From the NCBI RefSeq assembly GCF_003160695.1, contig NZ_QGDD01000009.1, forward strand, positions 182,217 through 246,216: 64,000 nt of DNA. Reading direction: 5' to 3'. The notes under the pieces are model-generated. The model was not told the DNA's origin. It saw only the letters and a program-made list of their open reading frames with translations, and did no database searches. This stretch comes from Nocardioides silvaticus (lineage in GTDB: Bacteria > Actinomycetota > Actinomycetes > Propionibacteriales > Nocardioidaceae). Made by a program: the position numbers and the translations under genes. Of this stretch, positions 43,036-51,363 are shown piece by piece. Within the stretch, counting starts at the first letter, position 1. Each line of letters starts with the position of its first letter.

Positions 43036-45969
43036 ATGGCTGACACCCCTGTCGACAACGTCGACACCCCGCAGGACACAGCACCCGAGGCCGCCGAAGC
43101 ATCGGGCACCGCCGAGAAGCCGGCGAAGAAGGCCGCCGCGAAGAAGGCGCCCGCCAAGAAGGCCGCCGCGAAGAAGGCGCCCGCCAAGAAGGCGACAGCG
43201 AAGAAGGCCCCGGTGAGGAAGAAGGCGGCCGACGAGGCTTCCGCTGCCGAGCCCGCCTCCGACACCTCGGCGGCCGCCGACTCCGGCCCTGCCGTCCTCT
43301 TCCAGGTCCCCGACGTCGCTCCGGTGAAGAAGTCCCGGGCGAAGGCGGCCGCGAAGCCGAAGGCGACAGAGTCCGAGGACGTCACCGCCGAGGACGTCGC
43401 CGGGGACGTGGCGGAGGAGAAGGCGCCGAAGAAGAAGGCTCCGGCGAAGAAGGCCGCGGCGAGGAAGACCAGCGCCAAGAAGGCGCCCGCGAAGGCCGGC
43501 GACAAGACCGGCGACAAGACCGGCGACAAGGCCGGCGACAAGACCGGCGACAAGGCCGACGAGAAGGCCGGAGCCGACGAGACGCCGGCCACCGACACCG
43601 GGTCGGACGACACCGAGGACAGCGACAGCACCGAGGGCGAGAACGGCGAGGGCACGTCATCGTCGGCGCGCCGTCGCCGCCGCCGAGGCGGCCGCCGCCG
43701 CCGCAAGCCGGCCGGGGAGGGTGGTGGCGGCCCCGACGGCGACGAGGACGACGAGTCCACCGAGTCCGCCGAGTCCGCCGAGTCAGGGGACCCGGAGAAG
43801 AAGACCGAGGGGAAGGCCTCCTCCGGAGGCGCCAAGGATGCAGGCGACGCGGCCGCCGACAGCGACGACAGCGAGGGCGGTTCGTCCTCCTCGCGCCGGC
43901 GGCGGCGCCGGCGCCGCGAGGGTGAAGGCGCGGACGCGAGCGACGACCCGAACACCGTGGTCAAGGTCCGCAAGGCCCGCTCGCCGGAGGACGAGATCAC
44001 GGCCGTCTCCGGGTCGACCCGGCTCGAGGCCAAGAAGCAGCGTCGCCGAGAGGGCCGCGAGGCGGGCCGTCGGCGCGCGTCGATCGTCAGCGAGGCGGAG
44101 TTCCTGGCGCGCCGGGAGTCCGTCGAGCGGGTGATGGTCGTCCGACAGCGCAAGGACCTCACCCAGATCGCGGTGCTCGAGGACAAGGTGCTCGTCGAGC
44201 ACTACGTCGCCCGTGAGTCCCAGACCTCGCTGATCGGCAACGTCTACCTCGGCCGCGTGCAGAACGTGCTGCCCTCGATGGAGGCGGCATTCATCGACAT
44301 CGGCAAGGGCCGCAACGCCGTGCTCTACGCCGGCGAGGTCAACTGGTCGGCCCTCGGTCACAAGGAGGGCACGCCGCGCAAGATCGAGTCGGTCCTCTCC
44401 TCCGGCCAGACGGTGCTCGTCCAGGTCACCAAGGACCCGATCGGCCACAAGGGTGCCCGCCTCACCAGCCAGATCAGCCTGGCCGGCCGGTTCCTGGTCT
44501 ACGTGCCGGACGGCACCACCTCCGGCATCTCCCGCAAGCTGCCCGACACCGAGCGGGCCCGGCTGAAGACCCTGCTCAAGGAGATCGTGCCGGACACCGC
44601 CGGCGTCATCGTCCGCACCGCCGCCGAGGGCGCCTCGGAGGAGGAGCTGACCCGCGACGTCGAGCGGCTCAAGGCCCGCTGGGAGGACGTCGAGGCCAAG
44701 GCGGCCAAGGGCAACTCCCCGCAGCTGCTGTACGGCGAGCCCGACCTCACGCTCAAGGTCGTCCGCGACCTGTTCACCGAGGACTTCGCGAAGCTCGTCG
44801 TCCAGGGCGAGGACGCGTGGCAGACCGTGCACGAGTACGTCGAGCACGTCGCCCCCGACCTCTCCGACCGGCTCGAGCACTACCAGACCTCGGGCGACGG
44901 CGACTCCGGTCAGTCGAAGCCGGACGTCTTCGCGACGTACCGGATCGACGAGCAGATCGCCAAGGGCCTCGACCGCAAGGTCTGGCTGCCCTCGGGCGGG
45001 TCGCTCATCATCGACCGCACCGAGGCGATGACCGTCGTCGACGTCAACACCGGCAAGTTCACCGGGTCCGGCGGCAACCTCGAGGAGACGGTCACCAAGA
45101 ACAACCTGGAGGCCGCCGAGGAGATCGTCCGCCAGCTCCGGCTGCGCGACATCGGCGGCATCATCGTCGTCGACTTCATCGACATGGTGCTCGAGTCCAA
45201 CCGGGACCTCGTCCTGCGCCGGCTGGTCGAGTGCCTGGGCCGTGACCGCACCCGCCACCAGGTCGCCGAGGTCACCTCGCTGGGCCTGGTGCAGATGACG
45301 CGGAAGCGGATCGGCACCGGCCTGCTCGAGGCGTTCAGCGAGACCTGCGACCACTGCCAGGGCCGCGGGCTCGTCGTCCACGACCTGCCCGTCGAGCCCC
45401 GTCGCGGTGGCGGCGGTGGCGGTGGGAGCGACGACGACGCGCGCCGCGGCGGCGGTCGCCGGCGCCGCGGTCGGGGCGGCGCCCAGGCCGACGAGCCGAC
45501 GACCAAGGCCGTGCCGTCCCCGAAGGACGTCGCTGCGATGGCGAAGGCGCACGCCGCCGAGGCCGACGCGGACGATGCGGACGAGGACGAGGCACACGAG
45601 GCGGCTGCCGACGAGCCGATGACAGACGAGACCGCGACCGACGCGGCCACGGCGCCGGAGGTCACGCCCGAGGTCACCGCCGAGGTGACCGAGGAGCCCG
45701 CCGCCGAGGAGCCCGCCGCCGAGGAGCCCGTCCCCGAGGAGCCCGCCGCCGAGGAGCCCGCCGCCGGGGAGGAGCCGGAGCCGGAGGCGCCGAAGGTCGT
45801 CACCCGTACCCGCCGCCGCGCCGCGAGCCGGCCGGCCGGCCCGCCCGCGGGCGGCGCGGTCGCCGAGGTGACCGTCGACCCGGGCACCCAGGTCGTGGTC
45901 GAGTCGCCGGTCGAGAAGCCGCAGGTCGAGCACGTGCCGATCAAGCAGAAGGGCTCGCGCAAGCGCTGA
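43036..45969 (+). CDS. rne: Ribonuclease E/G
   Basis: 977 aa. Endonuclease of mRNA decay and rRNA processing. The first 350 residues are disordered and charged: Lys/Ala/Pro repeats (about 30-65), five GDKT/GDKA repeats (about 155-174), Arg-rich and Ser/Asp-rich stretches. An S1-containing catalytic domain follows (LIGNVYLGRVQNVLPSMEAAF). The metal-binding aspartates lie in VVDVNTGKFTG (D669) and VVDFIDM (about 712). The Zn-link is CDHC (about 771-774). The C-terminal tail holds Gly/Arg patches and five EEPAA-type repeats. ATG 43036 has GGAGGA seven bases upstream. Actinobacterial RNase E often carries the catalytic core in the middle like this. Confidence 0.94.
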   Translation: MADTPVDNVDTPQDTAPEAAEASGTAEKPAKKAAAKKAPAKKAAAKKAPAKKATAKKAPVRKKAADEASAAEPASDTSAAADSGPAVLFQVPDVAPVKKSRAKAAAKPKATESEDVTAEDVAGDVAEEKAPKKKAPAKKAAARKTSAKKAPAKAGDKTGDKTGDKAGDKTGDKADEKAGADETPATDTGSDDTEDSDSTEGENGEGTSSSARRRRRRGGRRRRKPAGEGGGGPDGDEDDESTESAESAESGDPEKKTEGKASSGGAKDAGDAAADSDDSEGGSSSSRRRRRRRREGEGADASDDPNTVVKVRKARSPEDEITAVSGSTRLEAKKQRRREGREAGRRRASIVSEAEFLARRESVERVMVVRQRKDLTQIAVLEDKVLVEHYVARESQTSLIGNVYLGRVQNVLPSMEAAFIDIGKGRNAVLYAGEVNWSALGHKEGTPRKIESVLSSGQTVLVQVTKDPIGHKGARLTSQISLAGRFLVYVPDGTTSGISRKLPDTERARLKTLLKEIVPDTAGVIVRTAAEGASEEELTRDVERLKARWEDVEAKAAKGNSPQLLYGEPDLTLKVVRDLFTEDFAKLVVQGEDAWQTVHEYVEHVAPDLSDRLEHYQTSGDGDSGQSKPDVFATYRIDEQIAKGLDRKVWLPSGGSLIIDRTEAMTVVDVNTGKFTGSGGNLEETVTKNNLEAAEEIVRQLRLRDIGGIIVVDFIDMVLESNRDLVLRRLVECLGRDRTRHQVAEVTSLGLVQMTRKRIGTGLLEAFSETCDHCQGRGLVVHDLPVEPRRGGGGGGGSDDDARRGGGRRRRGRGGAQADEPTTKAVPSPKDVAAMAKAHAAEADADDADEDEAHEAAADEPMTDETATDAATAPEVTPEVTAEVTEEPAAEEPAAEEPVPEEPAAEEPAAGEEPEPEAPKVVTRTRRRAASRPAGPPAGGAVAEVTVDPGTQVVVESPVEKPQVEHVPIKQKGSRKR
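43498..43557 (+). repeat. 12-bp minisatellite inside rne (5 copies)
   Basis: Five exact-length units GGCGACAAG(A/G)CC coding Gly-Asp-Lys-Thr/Ala in the N-terminal disordered region. Copy number is likely to vary between strains by slippage; the unit keeps the frame. Confidence 0.9.
45691..45765 (+). repeat. 15-bp minisatellite inside rne (5 copies)
   Basis: Five units of GAGGAGCCCGCCGCC (one variant with GTCCCC) coding Glu-Glu-Pro-Ala-Ala in the acidic C-terminal tail. In frame, so length changes would be tolerated. Confidence 0.9.
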
Positions 45970-45979
45970 CGTCCTCGTT

Positions 45980-46008
45980 TTGCCGTGACCAGCGGCGATC
46001 CGTACTAT
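45980..46008 (+). promoter_or_regulatory. Promoter of rplU-rpmA
   Basis: TTGCCG (45980-45985), 17-bp spacer, TACTAT (46003-46008): a good housekeeping sigma promoter and the best in the window after that of tetR. Transcription should start near 46015, leaving a leader of about 124 nt before L21, long enough for autogenous control. Confidence 0.7.
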
Positions 46009-46138
46009 TGAACGTCGGCGCGCCTGGCGTGCCTCTCTGCCTGGCATCCCGCTCTTTGCCCCTCACCGGGTCCGGACCGTGGTGTGCCGCAGACCCTGAC
46101 GATGAGCTTGAAGACGAACCATGACTAAGGAGACCGCG

Positions 46139-46441
46139 GTGTACGCGATCGTGCGCGCTGGCGCGAAGCAGCAGAAGGTCGCTGTCGGCGACGTCATCGA
46201 GATCGACAAGGTCTCCACGCCGGCCGGCGAGACGCTGACGCTGCCCGTCGTCATGGCGGTCGACGGCGAGTCCGTCACCACCACCGGTCTCGACAAGGCC
46301 GCGGTGACCGTCGAGGTCCTCGGCGCCACCAAAGGCCCGAAGATCGTCATCCAGAAGTACAAGAACAAGACCGGGTACAAGAAGCGGCAGGGTCACCGCC
46401 AGAAGTACACCCAGGTCAAGGTCACCGACATCAAGCTCTGA
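46139..46441 (+). CDS. rplU: 50S ribosomal protein L21
   Basis: 100 aa, YAIVRAGAKQQKV at the N-terminus and the conserved HRQKYTQVKV C-terminus. I chose the GTG at 46139 because AGGAG sits seven bases upstream and the resulting protein begins like other L21 sequences. The ATG at 46121 adds six residues and has no ribosome binding site. It binds 23S rRNA. L27 follows 36 bp downstream in the same operon. Confidence 0.93.
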   Translation: MYAIVRAGAKQQKVAVGDVIEIDKVSTPAGETLTLPVVMAVDGESVTTTGLDKAAVTVEVLGATKGPKIVIQKYKNKTGYKKRQGHRQKYTQVKVTDIKL

Positions 46442-46477
46442 GTCGTCCACCGACTCGTCACCCGAAGGACTGAAGAG

Positions 46478-46732
46478 ATGGCACACAAGAAGGGCGCGGC
46501 GTCCACCAAGAACGGCCGCGACTCCAACGCTCAGCGGCTCGGCGTCAAGCGGTACGGCGGCCAGCTCGTCAACGCCGGCGAGATCATCGTCCGCCAGCGC
46601 GGCACCCACTTCCACCCCGGCGCCAACGTGGGCCGCGGCGGCGACGACACCCTGTTCGCCCTCGAGGCGGGTGCGGTGGAGTTCGGTCGCAAGCGCGGCC
46701 GCAAGGTCGTCAACATCGTCCCGAGCGAGTGA
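46478..46732 (+). CDS. rpmA: 50S ribosomal protein L27
   Basis: 84 aa, MAHKKGAASTKNGRDSNAQR start and GTHFHPGANVGRGGDDTLFA block. The N-terminus begins directly with the mature sequence reaching toward the peptidyl-transferase centre, so no Firmicutes-style N-terminal processing is needed. Second gene of the rplU operon; a terminator follows 29 bp after the stop. Confidence 0.96.
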   Translation: MAHKKGAASTKNGRDSNAQRLGVKRYGGQLVNAGEIIVRQRGTHFHPGANVGRGGDDTLFALEAGAVEFGRKRGRKVVNIVPSE

Positions 46733-46761
46733 GCTGACGCTTCTCGCGCGTGTTGTACCTG

Positions 46762-46793
46762 AGTGAGGGCGTCCCGGACGGGGCGCCCTCACT
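46762..46793 (+). terminator. Terminator after rpmA
   Basis: Perfect 10-bp stem AGTGAGGGCG / CGCCCTCACT around a 12-base loop, followed by a weak GTCATTT tail. It separates the ribosomal pair from obg, which would then be read through or need its own promoter. Confidence 0.7.
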
Positions 46794-46819
46794 GTCATTT
46801 CGACTGGAAGACTGATCCC

Positions 46820-48370
46820 ATGGCCGTTCCCACGTTCGTCGACCGGGTCACGCTGCACGTCGCAGCAGGCCGTGGGGGCAACGGCGTCGCGTCGGTGCAC
46901 CGGGAGAAGTTCAAGCCGCTCGGCGGACCCGACGGCGGCAACGGCGGTCCGGGCGGGTCGATCATCCTGCGCGTCGACCCCGACGTCACCACGCTGCTCG
47001 ACTACCACCACAGCTCCAAGCGCACCGCCGAGCACGGCGGCCACGGCGCGGGCGACCGCCGCAACGGCACCCACGGCGCCGACCTGGTGCTGCCGGTGCC
47101 GGACGGCACCGTCGTCTCGCACGTCAACGGCGAGGTCATCGCCGACCTCGTCGGGGCCGGCACCGAGCTGGTCGTGGCCGAGGGTGGCCGCGGCGGCCTC
47201 GGCAACGCCGCGCTGGCCTCGGCGACGCGCAAGGCGCCGGGGTTCGCGCTGTTGGGCGAGCCGGGCGACGAGCTCGACATCGTGCTCGAGCTGAAGATCG
47301 TGGCCGATGTCGGACTGGTCGGCTTTCCCAGCGCCGGCAAGTCCAGCCTGATCGCCGCGATCTCGCGCGCGCGGCCCAAGATCGCTGACTACCCGTTCAC
47401 CACCTTGGTGCCGAACCTCGGCGTCGTCAGCGCCGGCGACACCGTGTTCACGGTCGCCGACGTGCCCGGCTTGATCGAAGGTGCTGCCGAGGGCCGCGGC
47501 CTCGGCCACGACTTCCTGCGCCACATCGAGCGGTGCGCCGCGCTGGTGCACGTGCTCGACACCGCCACGCTCGAGCCCGGCCGCAACCCGGTCGACGACC
47601 TCGACGTGATCGAGGCCGAGCTCGCCCGCTACGGCGGGCTCGAGGACCGACCCCGGCTGGTCGCGCTCAACAAGGTCGACGTGCCCGACGGACGCGAGAT
47701 CTCCTCGATGGTGCTCGACGAGCTGCGCCAGCGCGACCTGAAGGTCTTCGAGATCTCCGCAGCCTCCGGCGAGGGCACCCGCGAGCTGGTCTACGCGATG
47801 GCCGAGATCGTGGTCGCCGCCCGCGCCGAGAAGGCCTCGGAGGTGGTCGAGCGGATCGTGCTGCGGCCCAAGGGCGTCGACGGCGAGGAGTTCACCGTCC
47901 GTAAGACCGGCGCAGGATGGAGGGTCCGCGGCGTCAAGCCCGAGCGCTGGGTGCGGCAGACCGACTTCAGCAACGACGAGGCCGTGGGCTTCCTCGCCGA
48001 CCGGCTCAACCGGCTCGGCGTCGAGGCCAAGCTGCTCGAGCTCGGGGCGGAGGAGGGCGACGCCGTCCTCATCGGCCACCCCGACAACGCGGTCGTCTTC
48101 GACTTCAAGCCCGGCATCGACGCCGGCGCCGAGAACCTGTCCCGGCGCGGCGAGGACGAGCGCTTCCACGAGGACCGGCCCGCAGCACGCCGCCGGCGCG
48201 AGATCCAGGAGAGCCTGCCCGAGCGCTCCGAGGGCGAGACGCGCGCCGACGTGGCGCGCCGGATCGACCGCCCCGAGGAGTACGGCCCGGTCTCCTACGA
48301 GATCGGCTCCGACGACGACCCCGACGTGAGCGACGAGGAGGCCTGGCTCGAGGAGGACCCCGGTGACTGA
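46820..48370 (+). CDS. obg: Obg/CgtA GTPase
   Basis: 516 aa. The Gly-rich Obg domain (about 1-160) is followed by the GTPase domain with G1 GFPSAGKSS, G3 DVPGLIEGA and G4 NKVD. The OCT domain (about 355-435; VRKTGAGWRVRG onward) and about 75 charged residues beyond it complete the protein. Acts in late 50S assembly and stress response. ATG 46820; the ribosome binding site is weak (TGGAAG). Overlaps proB by 8 bp. The L21-L27-Obg-ProB order is conserved across actinobacteria. Confidence 0.95.
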   Translation: MAVPTFVDRVTLHVAAGRGGNGVASVHREKFKPLGGPDGGNGGPGGSIILRVDPDVTTLLDYHHSSKRTAEHGGHGAGDRRNGTHGADLVLPVPDGTVVSHVNGEVIADLVGAGTELVVAEGGRGGLGNAALASATRKAPGFALLGEPGDELDIVLELKIVADVGLVGFPSAGKSSLIAAISRARPKIADYPFTTLVPNLGVVSAGDTVFTVADVPGLIEGAAEGRGLGHDFLRHIERCAALVHVLDTATLEPGRNPVDDLDVIEAELARYGGLEDRPRLVALNKVDVPDGREISSMVLDELRQRDLKVFEISAASGEGTRELVYAMAEIVVAARAEKASEVVERIVLRPKGVDGEEFTVRKTGAGWRVRGVKPERWVRQTDFSNDEAVGFLADRLNRLGVEAKLLELGAEEGDAVLIGHPDNAVVFDFKPGIDAGAENLSRRGEDERFHEDRPAARRRREIQESLPERSEGETRADVARRIDRPEEYGPVSYEIGSDDDPDVSDEEAWLEEDPGD

Positions 48371-49496
48371 CCGGCCGATCCTCCCGGGGCGCGCCGTCGT
48401 CACCGGGGCCCGCCGGGTGGTGGTCAAGGTCGGCTCCTCCTCGCTGACCACCGCCGAGGGTGGCATCGACCCGCAGCGGGTCAGCGCGTTGGTCGACGTC
48501 CTCGCTTCGAAGCGCGCTGCCGGGTCCGAGGTGGTCCTCGTCTCCTCCGGCGCCATCGCTGCCGGCCTGTCGCCGCTGGGTCTGAGGAAGCGGCCACGGG
48601 CGCTCGCTGCGCAGCAGGCCGCGGCGTCGGTGGGGCAGGGCCTGCTCGTGCACCGCTACACCGAGGAGCTGGCGCGGCACGGGCTCACCGCGGGACAGGT
48701 GCTGCTGACGCTCGACGACGTGACCCGGCGGTCGCACTACCGCAACGCGCACCAGACCTTCACCAAGCTGCTCGAGCTCGGCGTGATCCCGATCGTCAAC
48801 GAGAACGACACCGTGGCCACCACCGAGATCCGGTTCGGCGACAACGACCGGCTCGCTGCGCTGGTGGCGCATCTCGTGCACGCCGACCTACTGCTGCTCC
48901 TGTCCGACGTCGACGGCCTGTACGACGGCCCGCCGCACCGCCCCGGCACGAACCTGATCCCGGAGGTCCGCTCCGAGGCAGATCTCGACGGCGTGCTCGT
49001 CGGGGCCGCGGGCGCAGCCGGCGTCGGCACGGGGGGCATGGCGACCAAGCTCGACGCCGCCAGCATCGCCACCGGCTCCGGCATCCCCGTCGTCCTCACC
49101 TCGGCCGACAAAGCCGCGGCCGCCCTCGCCGGCGAGCCGGTCGGCACCCTCTTCCACGCCAGCGGCCGCCGACGCCCCACCCGCCAGCTGTGGCTGCGCC
49201 ACGCGACCGAGGCCAAGGGCTCCGTCGTCCTCGACGCCGGCGCGGTCCGCGCCGTCGTGGAGCGCGACGCCTCCCTCCTCGCCGCCGGCATCACCTCCGT
49301 CGCCGGTGGCTTCGTCGCCGGCGACCCCGTCGACCTCCTCGGCCCGGACGGCACCGTCGTCGCCCGCGGCCTCGTCAACTTCGACGCCACCGAGCTCCCC
49401 GACCTCCTCGGCCGCTCCACCAAGGATCTCAAGCGCGAGCTCGGCGCGGCGTACGAGCGCGAGGTCGTCCACCGCGACGACCTGGTCGTGTTCTGA
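48363..49496 (+). CDS. proB: Glutamate 5-kinase
   Basis: 377 aa. First step of proline synthesis: ATP phosphorylates glutamate at the gamma-carboxylate. Amino-acid kinase domain (VVKVGSSSLTT start; IPIVNENDTVA; LLLLSDVDGLYDG) plus C-terminal PUA domain (from about 280). GTG start inside the end of obg (8-bp overlap). proA is not in the window; downstream lies a repeat array. Confidence 0.95.
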   Translation: MTDRPILPGRAVVTGARRVVVKVGSSSLTTAEGGIDPQRVSALVDVLASKRAAGSEVVLVSSGAIAAGLSPLGLRKRPRALAAQQAAASVGQGLLVHRYTEELARHGLTAGQVLLTLDDVTRRSHYRNAHQTFTKLLELGVIPIVNENDTVATTEIRFGDNDRLAALVAHLVHADLLLLLSDVDGLYDGPPHRPGTNLIPEVRSEADLDGVLVGAAGAAGVGTGGMATKLDAASIATGSGIPVVLTSADKAAAALAGEPVGTLFHASGRRRPTRQLWLRHATEAKGSVVLDAGAVRAVVERDASLLAAGITSVAGGFVAGDPVDLLGPDGTVVARGLVNFDATELPDLLGRSTKDLKRELGAAYEREVVHRDDLVVF

Positions 49497-49530
49497 CGTA
49501 GCCGGGCTTGGGTTGTCGTTCGGCTTGCGG

Positions 49531-49609
49531 CGTCTCGATACGTCGCTCGCTGACCGAGCGGTTCGGTCGTCGAGTAGCCCGAGCCGCTAGGCGAGGGCGT
49601 ATCGAGACG
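49531..49609. repeat. 79-bp palindromic element, copy 1
   Basis: Bounded by CGTCTCGATACG and its exact reverse complement CGTATCGAGACG. The inside contains GTCGTCGAGTAG and GCTAGGCGAGGGC. A 32-bp spacer (49610-49641) follows. This has the layout of REP/BIME-type intergenic palindromes. Confidence 0.88.
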
Positions 49610-49641
49610 TCCTGGGGCTTGGGTTGTCGTGCGGCTTGCGG

Positions 49642-49788
49642 CGTCTCGATACGTCGCTCGCTGCGCTCGCTCCTACTCGACGACCGTAGGCGTCTCGATA
49701 CGTCGCTCGCTGCGCTCGCTCCTACTCGACGACCGTAGGCGTCTCGATACGTCGCTCGCTGCGCTCGCTCCTACTCGACGACCGTAGG
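49642..49788. repeat. 49-bp tandem repeat, three copies
   Basis: Units start at 49642, 49691 and 49740. Each begins CGTCTCGATACG, has a CGCTCGCTGCGCTCGCTCCT core and ends in CTCGACGACCGTAGG. The copies are almost identical, which points to recent amplification. Confidence 0.92.
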
Positions 49789-49867
49789 CGTGTCGATACG
49801 TCGCTCGCTGGCCGAGCGCTTCGGTCGTCGAGTAGCCCGAGCCGCTAGGCGAGGGCGTATCGAGACG
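49789..49867. repeat. 79-bp palindromic element, copy 2
   Basis: Differs from copy 1 at a handful of positions (CGTGTCGATACG at the left end). Exactly 258 bp after copy 1, followed by the same 32-bp spacer (49868-49899). Confidence 0.88.
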
Positions 49868-49899
49868 TCCTGGGGCTTGGGTTGTCGTGCGGCTTGCGG

Positions 49900-50242
49900 C
49901 GTCTCGATACGTCGCTCGCTGCGCTCGCTCCTACTCGACGACCGTAGACGTCTCGATACGTCGCTCGCTGCGCTCGCTCCTACTCGACGACCGTAGACGT
50001 CTCGATACGTCGCTCGCTGCGCTCGCTCCTACTCGACGACCGTAGACGTGTCGACACGTCGCTCGCTGCGCTCGCTCCTACTCGACGACCGTAGACGTGT
50101 CGACACGTCGCTCGCTGCGCTCGCTCCTACTCGACGACCGTAGGCGTCTCGATACGTCGCTCGCTGCGCTCGCTCCTACTCGACGACCGCAGACGTGTCG
50201 ACACGTCGCTTGCTGCGCTCGCTCTACTCCTCGACGACCGAA
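49900..50242. repeat. 49-bp tandem repeat, seven copies
   Basis: Units start at 49900, 49949, 49998, 50047, 50096, 50145 and 50194. Single-base variants (GTCTCGATAC versus GTGTCGACAC, TAGG versus TAGA) are shared by neighbouring copies, as expected from unequal exchange. The last copy supplies the stop codon and final residues of the monooxygenase gene. Confidence 0.92.
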
Positions 50243-51363
50243 GTCCAGGGGTAGGCGGAGGTGCCGCCGACCCTGGCGAGGGAGCGGAGGGCGAGGGTGT
50301 CGGGGGCGAGGCGGGTGAGGCGGTGGAGGGCGTCGGGGGCGTTGATGGCGCGGCCGGCGGCCTTGGAGAGCGCGACGACGCGGGCGGTGGGCCGGCGACG
50401 GAGCTTCTCGAACGCGGTGAACGCCGCCGTGGCCGACCCGGCCGAGGCGAGGACGCGGGCGAGGACGGCGGCGTCGACGAGGGCCTGGCAGCCGCCCTGG
50501 CCGAGGTGGGGGCGCATCGCGTGCGCGGCGTCGCCGATGACGACCACCGGCCCGTCGGTCCAGCGACGGGGGAGGGCGCGGTCCATGACGTCGTTGCGGG
50601 TGACCGCGTCGGGCCCGGTGGCCTCGAGGACCCGGCGGACCGGGTCGGGCCAGTCCGCGAACACGTCCCGGAGGTGGGCGAGCTGGTCGGTGGCATTGCC
50701 CGCGGCGGGCTCGTGGGCGGTGGCGAACCAGTAGGTCTCCTCCCCGGGCAACGGTACGACGCCGAACTCCTTCCGCCCGCCCCACAGCTGCCCGGGCTCG
50801 AGCCCGCCCACCGCGGCGATGCCGCGCCAGGCGGGGTAGCCGGCGTAGGTCTCGTCCAGCCCCGGGTGGAGCACGCGGGCCACCTCGGACCGGTAGCCGT
50901 CCGCCCCGACCAGCGCTGCCGCCGTGAGCGGCTCGCCGTCGGTCAGCACCTGGACGCCGGCGCCCTCACGCCGGTAGCCGCGGACCGCCCGATCGAGCAC
51001 GACGCTGTCGGCCCGCACCCGGCTGCGCAGGATCTCGATGAGCGCACCGCGGCGGACCGCCACCAGCGGCCCGCCGAGCACGGCGATCGACCGCGCGAGG
51101 TCGACCGAGCGCAGCAGCCGCCCGGTCCGGGTGCGGATGGTGCCGGCGGAGATCGGGTGCCCGGCACGTCGTACGTCGTCGGCGACGCCGATCTCCTCCA
51201 GCGCGGCCATCGCGTTGGGCCACAGCGTGATCGCGCCACCGGTGCTGCCGAGCTCGGGCCGCTCGTCGAGCAGGACGTACGGCGCCCCGCCCCTGCGCTC
51301 CAGCCCGGCCGCGAGTGCGAGCCCAGCGATGCCTGCGCCCGCGACGACGAGCGGGTCGGTCAT
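50224..51363 (-). CDS. FAD-dependent monooxygenase
   Basis: 379 aa, PHBH/UbiH fold. GAGIAGLALAAGLERRG (GxGxxG, residues 9-14), DG motif VGADGYRSEVAR, and GD motif VVVIGDAAHAMRPHLGQGG are complete. Hydroxylates an aromatic or polyketide-like substrate with NAD(P)H and O2; the substrate is unknown. The final residues SVVEE and the TAG stop fall inside the last 49-bp repeat. Starts directly after the stop of the RTX protein gene (zero spacing), so both are on one transcript from 52140. Confidence 0.88.
   Translation of the reverse strand: MTDPLVVAGAGIAGLALAAGLERRGGAPYVLLDERPELGSTGGAITLWPNAMAALEEIGVADDVRRAGHPISAGTIRTRTGRLLRSVDLARSIAVLGGPLVAVRRGALIEILRSRVRADSVVLDRAVRGYRREGAGVQVLTDGEPLTAAALVGADGYRSEVARVLHPGLDETYAGYPAWRGIAAVGGLEPGQLWGGRKEFGVVPLPGEETYWFATAHEPAAGNATDQLAHLRDVFADWPDPVRRVLEATGPDAVTRNDVMDRALPRRWTDGPVVVIGDAAHAMRPHLGQGGCQALVDAAVLARVLASAGSATAAFTAFEKLRRRPTARVVALSKAAGRAINAPDALHRLTRLAPDTLALRSLARVGGTSAYPWTSVVEE

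Larger units (their letters stand above)
49497..50223. other. Gene-free interval filled by a higher-order repeat array
   Basis: 727 bp between convergent genes proB and the FAD monooxygenase. Short ORFs here are only repeat translations. The first 34 bp are unique-like; the rest is built from 79-bp palindromic elements, 32-bp spacers and 49-bp tandem units, described separately. A 258-bp superunit (79+32+3x49) spans 49531-49788; the second 79-bp element starts at 49789. Confidence 0.9.

Noticed and set aside
43783..48556. Long antisense frames over rne, rplU, rpmA and obg
   Set aside because: They lie opposite highly conserved genes and show only Leu/Gly/Arg/Val bias.
49531..50242. CRISPR array
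   Set aside because: Units are contiguous or separated by identical spacers, not by unique spacers, and no cas gene is near.
49497..50318. Small frames within the repeat array (for example 49508-49738, 49790-49996)
   Set aside because: They translate the repeat unit itself; no ribosome binding site or conservation is expected.
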